Positions 58,989-64,000 of a DNA stretch of 64,000 nt are shown here, piece by piece. The notes under the pieces were generated by a model. The model was given only the letters and a program-made list of their open reading frames with translations, was not told the origin of the DNA and did no database searches. This DNA is from Lumnitzera littorea (lineage: Eukaryota; Streptophyta; Magnoliopsida; Myrtales; Combretaceae): assembly GCA_024138015.1 (NCBI GenBank), contig JAMXBB010000010.1:54538351-54602350 (forward strand). Reading direction: 5' to 3'. Numbering within the stretch: position 1 is the first letter of the stretch; every line of letters begins with the position of its first letter. A program made the translations under genes and the position numbers.

Positions 58989-60307
58989 GGTTATTACGAC
59001 TAGAGCGAGTCGTCATAGTCAAGTGAGTACTCCCGATGACTCTATACTTGTTTGTGCTTGTAGTTAGTGCACTTAAATTGAATATCAATAACTTGATGTA
59101 TGGGGTTTTCGAGATATGCATGTGCTTGATATTGCTTGATTATTGTAAGAAATATTGCTAAATACGATAATTGATGATTTGATGGTATGATTGTTTTTTA
59201 TATGATTTGGATGGTTTGCTGATATTGATTGATCGCCTTATAATTTGACCTAATTATATTTGGCTTATCTTAAATTAAAAAGATCATGCATTATCCATGC
59301 ATCGCATTACTTATTCTGGTCGTCACTTCACGCGGTTGGTAATGAAGGGCCTTGGAGGGATGGATTCCCACATGATTTGATTGGTACCGTGCAGGAGCAT
59401 GGGTACAACAAGACCCTACCCTTGGCTCGCGGGTTTTATTAGCGCCGGAGACGCTAACTGTAGGTAGCTGGGGGTCGCGTCTAGAGACCACCCCTGTAAG
59501 GTGTGAGTGTGGACTGCGGGGGCCACCTCACCGCTAGGCCTGGGGCTTTGTGAACTATTGGATTTTTGGAAACGGAAATGTGTTTTTGTGTATTACAGAA
59601 TTCAAAGTTATGGGTAAAAACCCAGGTGCTAGAGCCCAGTCGTGATTGGTGCCGTGTAATCTCCAACCCTTATCTCGGAGGGCGTTAAAATCCGATATTA
59701 TATGCAGTACCGGTCAACTGCATATATTGTTTAGCATACTGCGTGTGCATGTATTCATATGGTTGTAATAATTTGTTTGATAACTTGTTTGCCAGTATGG
59801 TATGAGGGATAGCTCACTAAGCTCTTATAGCTTATTCCCCAATAGTCTTTCTTTTGCAGGTTTACATACGATGGGATTAGGATAAGTCTCGAGTGCTGAG
59901 GGCGAGATGAAGATTTGTATATTAGTGTTAGAATTAGTTGAGATTTTTATAGGTGATACATAAACACTCTTTGTAGAAAATATTCACATGTTAGAATTTA
60001 ATATAATTTAATTCTTACTGCAGTTTTATAATGTTGGTAATGTTGGTAATCCTGTCTTATTATTTGGTAGGGGATACCGATTCTCTGCGGTTCTGAGGAA
60101 CTGTGGGATATCGAACATCCATAGTTATTTATAATTATATCTTATGTCATGTTATAATAAATTATTTGCTTGAAAATCATTAATCTTAGTGATTTATTAT
60201 TTAGGGTCTTGCAATCTCTGACTTGCAAGACGGTTTTCATATCATGGGTGCACACATGTTATGAAAATTTTAGGTAATCCTACTAGGCCCCCTTTAGGGT
60301 CCTGACA

Positions 60308-61010
60308 TAATCAACATCCCCAAAGCAACCCACTACTTAAACATCAATCCCAACATCCGACTAATAAGTTAAAGAAGTGACACTTTGCACCAAAAGTCAA
60401 GCAGCAAATTAATCAAGAGGTCTAAATATTGTTATAGGTTGGTTTTATAAGGTAGGAGAAATATTATACATGACTCACTAACATGGTCCTAGTAAAAAAG
60501 GCTGATGGAAAGTGGTGCATGTGCATTGACTATACCAACTTAAACAAGGCTTGGCTCAAAGATTGTTTTCTTCTTCCCTGTATCGATTAGTTCATCTACT
60601 CCACCTCAAGACATGCCCTCCTTAGCTTCATGGATGCCTACGTAAGTTGTAACCAAATTCGAATGGCACTCAAAGACAAAGTCTACACCTCATTTGTCAC
60701 AGATTTCAACACTTACTATTATAAGGTCATGCCTTTTAGCCTAAAGAACGTAAAGGCAACATACTAGAGATTAGTCATCACCATTTGTAAGCTACAAATA
60801 GGCAAAAATGTCGAGGTATATGTCGATGAAAATGATTGTCAAGAGTAGTGAAAGGAAAGACCATATTGAAGACTTACGTTAGACATTCAATACTCTCTAC
60901 TACTACCAAATGAAGCTTAACCCCCAAAAATGTCTCAGGAAAATTTCTTAGCTTCATGGTCATCGAGCGAGGAATTAAGGCTAACGTAGACAAGATCTAA
61001 GCAATTCGTG
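60308..61010 (+). pseudogene. Element G reverse transcriptase relic, main part
   Basis: Motifs: NMVLVKKADGKWCMCIDYTN, LNKAWLKDCFLLPCID, RHALLSFMDAYVSCNQIRMA, TSFVTDFNTYYYKVMPFSLK. The catalytic box near 60818-60830 reads VEVYVDE with a one-base insertion, so the second Asp is Glu and the frame shifts. SSERKDHIED and MKLNPQKC-like words follow in another frame. Tat wording (NMVLVKKANGKWRMCVD, SFMDAYSGYNQI) is clear. Stops are frequent. Confidence 0.8.
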
Positions 61011-61189
61011 ATATAACAACACCGCAAACAATAAAAGAGCTTTAGTGCCTGATAAGAAGAGTCATTGTGTTGAACCACTTCGTATCTTAAAGCATTGATA
61101 AGTGCTTAGAGTTCTTTAAGCTATTGAAGAACGCTTTTAAGTTTCATTAGACAACTCAATGCCAACAAGCCTTTGATAACTTAAAGAAG

Positions 61190-61600
61190 TTCCTTGAAAG
61201 CCCCCCAATGCTCTCTAAACCCATCCCTGGCAAAGAATTGTTTCTCTATGTCACTATTAGTGATACAGCATTATCTTCAGTCTTCATTGAGCAAATGGAT
61301 GAGAGCATAAGCCTATTTACTACATCAACCACATCTTAAAAAGGGCCTAAAACCAAATATACCAAGCTTAAGAACTTCAGCCTGGCAGTAGTCATCACTA
61401 TACGAAAACTCAAGCCATATTTTAAAGCATACCCAACCATTGTCTTAACTGATTAATCGCTCAAAGGAATCTTTCAAAAGCCCGATGCCTTGGGCAGAAT
61501 GGTCAAATATGCCCTTGAGATCAACGCCTATGATTTTCAATTTCATCCATGGCAAGAAATCAAGATGCAAATCCTTACTAACTTCATTGCAAATTAAATC
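61190..61600 (+). pseudogene. Element G first RNase H relic
   Basis: The frame reads PPMLSKPIPGKELFLYVTIS, DTALSSVFIEQ, YTKLKNFSLAVVITIRKLKP, YFKAYPTIVLTD, LKGIFQKPDALGRMVKYALE and INAYDFQFHP. The order and spacing match the gypsy RNase H of Tat elements (LYLAVS, Y--LEK-ALA-V, ALGRL--WAIEL--FDI). Stops occur at conserved Gln codons. Confidence 0.75.
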
Positions 61601-61639
61601 GGAAAAGAAGAACCACACATAAAGGTTGACATACTAGAG

Positions 61640-61870
61640 TAGACTCTCCATGTTGATGGTTCCTCTACTAAGGGGGGGAGTAAGGCTAACATAACATTAT
61701 AGGGCCTGTATGGAACAAAAGTACTTTATGCCCTAAAATTTGGTTTTTTAGCAAGTAACAATGAGTTTGAGTACAAGACACTCATTGTGGGACTAAAGAT
61801 AGCTAAGGATATTGAAGTGGAGAAGTTAGACATCCATTCAAATTCTACGTTCGTAGTTCAATAAGTAAGT
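61640..61870 (+). pseudogene. Element G second (archaeal-type) RNase H relic
   Basis: LHVDGSSTKGGSKANITL starts the domain with the first catalytic Asp (VDGSS). The part FGFLASNNEFEYKTLIVGLK matches the N-x-AEYEAL helix, with the Glu of EFEY retained. The last catalytic Asp region (LDIHSNSTFVV, normally DSQLVV) is changed. Its position between RNase H and integrase supports Tat membership. Confidence 0.75.
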
Positions 61871-62329
61871 AGAGAATAACAATGATCAAATACTTGCAAA
61901 TAGTCTAGGGCCCCTCGAGGAGTTCACCTCTTGGAAGATTAACAAAATCCCCTAAGCAAAAAACTTAGAAGTGGACAGGCTCTTTAAACTAGCTTCATCC
62001 ATCTTCACCACACAACACGATGGTGACAAATAGCTCTTCATATAGTAGCTCCCTGAATGCAGTACAAAAGGATGAGAGTAAGAGGTCCTCAAAATCTAAT
62101 CGATAGATTTGCAACCTTGTTGGATGGATCCCACCATAAAACACTTGAAGACCAAAGCACTGCCTAAAGACTGAGCAAAAGCAAAGAGGTTGGCCTATGT
62201 TGCAACCAACTATATACTCATCAACAATGTACTGTACTGACGAGGCTAGAGCATACCACTCCTTCGGTATCTTAGACTTGAGGAAGGCATCCATACTATA
62301 GAGGAACTCCATGCGAGAGGATGTAGTAA

Positions 62330-63110
62330 TCACACAAGATTTTAAGCCTTGTACATGCGAACCCTAAGAATGGGCTACTACTGGCCAACAATGAAGGAAT
62401 GTTTAGACCTTAGTCCAGAAATGCCACCAATGCCCTAAGCATTCCTCGATCTCCCATACATGGAGCTCTGATTTGCACCCTATGACAAGTCCCTGGCCAT
62501 TCATTCAATGGGGATTAGACATGCTTAACCCCTTCCCAAAGGCATCTGAAGGTCAACTATTCATCCTAGTGGCAGTCAACTACTTCACCAAGTGGGTAGA
62601 AGCCTAGGTAATAGTGACCATCACAACCTAGGCTATAGAAGGTTTTGTTCTTAAGCACATCCTCTCCCATTTCAAGGTGCCCTACACGTTGACCACTAAC
62701 AATGGCAGACAATTTGATAGCAACAAGTTCTAAGAGTTTTGCAAGAAGCATAACATAAGGCTCCATTACACCTCGGTCGCTCACCTATAAACCAGCGACT
62801 AGGTCGAAGCAATCAATAAGATTATCCTTGGCAGCTTAAAGAAAAGGGTTGATTGAGCTAGAGGTGGTTGGTTAGATGAACTCCCTAATATACTTTGGGG
62901 GTATTGGACAACTTAGAGAACCTCCATAAGGAGACCCCCTTTTACCTAGCTTTTGGATTAGAAGTTATCATCCCTATTAAGCTCGAACTACCCATAAGTA
63001 GGGTCTAGAATTTTGATGTAAATACTAACCACATGGCCCTCTAGGTGATCCTCGATATCGTTGAGAAGGTACACGACATTGCATGTTCCTAGGTAGCACC
63101 CTATCAATAG
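62330..63110 (+). pseudogene. Element G integrase relic, core
   Basis: The zinc region at about 62340-62450 (ANPKNGLLLANNEGM) is decayed. The core shows IQWGLDML (Asp at 62518), FILVAVNYFTKWVEA, HILSHFKVPYTLTTNNGRQF, where the second catalytic Asp is Asn (62698), and VEAINKIILGSLKKRVD with Glu at 62806. The same D-to-N change occurs in element H. Stops at Gln/Trp codons. Minus-strand open frames at 61995-62333 and 62566-62784 are shadows of this gene. Confidence 0.8.
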
Positions 63111-63430
63111 TGTGTGGCTCGATACTACAACAAGAAAGTAAAGCATAAGGTCTTATGTCCTAGAGACCTAGTGTATAGGAAACTAAAAGCCATCGACTTA
63201 CATAAAGGACAAGGAAAACTTACCCTTAACTTGGAAGACTAAGACCTAGTGTACAGGAAACTAAAAGCCATCGGCTCACATAAAGGACAAGGCAAACTTA
63301 CCCTTAACTTGGAAGACTTAGTGGCTGTTGTAAAATATGTAGGCAAATAAGCATACAGGCTAGAGACCCTTGATGATAGCCTATCCTTAGAGCATAGAAT
63401 GTAGATAACTTAAGGTTATACTTTAACTAA
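63111..63430 (+). pseudogene. Element G integrase C-terminus, with 78-bp duplication
   Basis: The frame reads DLVYRKLKAIDLHKGQGKLT then AYRLETLDD, the end of a Tat integrase (GDLVLRK, GKL-PNWEGPY, AYRLE--DG). A 78-bp segment is duplicated: 63165-63242 and 63243-63320, both starting GACCTAGTGTA and containing CTAAAAGCCATCG and CCCTTAACTTGGAAGACT. Since 78 is a multiple of three, the copy would have kept the frame. Confidence 0.75.
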
Positions 63431-64000
63431 GTCTTGTAATGTGATTGTTACTCTTGTAACCCCTTATTAATTAACGTAGTGACAAGTTTCTAACACTTGT
63501 CTAAATAATTTTCTAATTATTGTTGGCTTATGCCACTCTCTCATACTTGAGTTGATTTTCACCCCCGAATACGTGCCCAAGTTAGTATGTACACTAACAT
63601 TGTGGGCTACACACTAATCTCCACTACAGGTCCTCACCTGCGGTCTTACACTGAAGTTGATCTTCATCCCCAAGAACACTTCCTAAGTTGATATTTACAT
63701 CGACATTGCAAGGATCAAGGCCCTAAGTTAGTACCTACATTAACACTATAGGTAACATACTAACTACCTACATAAGTCCTTTGTACCTACATTAAGCTCG
63801 CAAAGCTTAATCGTGCATTCCTAGAACTCTCAAACTCAAAATGGGAAAAGAAAGATAGGGTGTGAATCTAACAAAAAGATTAAGCGAGCAGACATAATAA
63901 CAAATAGAATTTCATTAAATAAGGAGGCATTACAAGGCTCTACGGGTCGGTACCCTGACCCCAAATAAATATAAGCAGAATATAAAATTACAAAAGAGGT
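63431..64000 (+). other. Element G 3' UTR, continuing past the window
   Basis: Noncoding DNA after the integrase with loosely repeated words (TTAGTATGTACACTAACAT, TTAGTACCTACATTAACACT, TTGATATTTACATCGACAT and AGTTGATCTTCATCCCC), which suggests a degenerate repeat array as in other Tat 3' UTRs. The 3' LTR is not reached. Confidence 0.5.

Larger units (their letters stand above)
56628..60307 (+). mobile_element. Giant LTR-like unit D (3680 bp)
   Basis: It starts TGTAAACCCCGCGAATTTAG and ends TTAGGGTCCTGACA, with a perfect 5-bp target duplication TAATC (56623-56627 / 60308-60312). It is the best reference of the family. Internal marks: TTGAC-rich cluster 57410-57500; pyrimidine tract 57540-57720; AACGTCCAAAACGG near 58735; hairpin 58951-58988; AGCGCCGGAGACGC near 59440; GGAGGGCGTTAAAATCC near 59680; CTTTCTTTTGCAGG 59847-59860; TTGGTAGGGGATACCG near 60065. 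No open frame shows a domain. Long noncoding units ending TG...CA with 5-bp duplications are LTRs; I infer a solo LTR of about 3.7 kb from a Del/Tekay-like chromovirus. Confidence 0.75.

Noticed and set aside
1..64000. Host protein-coding genes, tRNA or rRNA genes, organelle DNA inserts
   Set aside because: No frame outside retroelement relics shows a domain with exon-like structure, and I saw no tRNA cloverleaf or rRNA core; a small or very diverged gene cannot be fully excluded by eye.

Overview
The window looks like intergenic heterochromatin from a plant nuclear genome, probably a dicot; the species cannot be told from the sequence. It is AT-rich, I find no convincing host gene, tRNA or rRNA, and almost all of it is LTR retrotransposons nested in one another. 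The coding relics carry plant Ty3/gypsy hallmarks: tRNA-Asp, Arg-type and initiator-Met primer sites, chromoviral and Tat-type pol domains, and a dual RNase H. All are broken by stops and frameshifts, mostly of the C-to-T / G-to-A kind expected from decay of methylated cytosines. One N occurs at 32222.

Layout. (F) 1-6703: a minus-strand chromovirus, integrase at left and gag at right, with LTR remnants at about 755-1150 and 6588-6703, a 191-bp MITE-like inverted repeat (6385-6575), and at the far left an inverted LTR fragment plus a plus-strand RNase H scrap. (I) 6716-16880: a noncoding LARD-like element with a degenerate tRNA-Asp primer site. Its 3' LTR is split by a solo LTR (10550-15977), itself split by giant LTR-like unit A (10864-15789). 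16881-18750: unclassified. (E) 18751-23560: a plus-strand chromovirus with gag, protease, RT, RNase H, integrase and a chromodomain-like tail, followed by LTR-like DNA to about 26218.

(J) 32937-34314 and 52369-52470: pieces of one LTR and its initiator-Met primer site, now 18 kb apart because Tat element H (34315-52368) landed inside. Just left of J lies giant unit B (27850-32936, minus), which carries a solo LTR (29253-30929). H is a nearly complete Tat/Ogre-like element with both LTRs, primer site, an extra 5' ORF1, gag, protease, RT, two RNase H domains, integrase and a tandem-repeat 3' UTR. Its integrase is split by giant unit C (45202-48517). (G) 52981-64000: a second Tat-like element whose RT is split by giant unit D (56628-60307); its 3' LTR lies beyond the window.

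The main discovery candidate is the family of units A-D: noncoding sequences of about 3.3-5.1 kb, starting TGTAAAC or a close variant and ending near CTGACA, each flanked by a 5-bp target duplication, each inserted in a different host retroelement. They share internal blocks with the DNA downstream of chromovirus E, so they are best read as very long solo LTRs of a Del/Tekay-like chromovirus. The relics look inactive: catalytic residues are replaced in several RT and integrase domains. Any present function would have to lie in regulatory DNA (TATA boxes, TTGAC clusters, splice-acceptor-like tracts, hairpins) or in small-RNA production.
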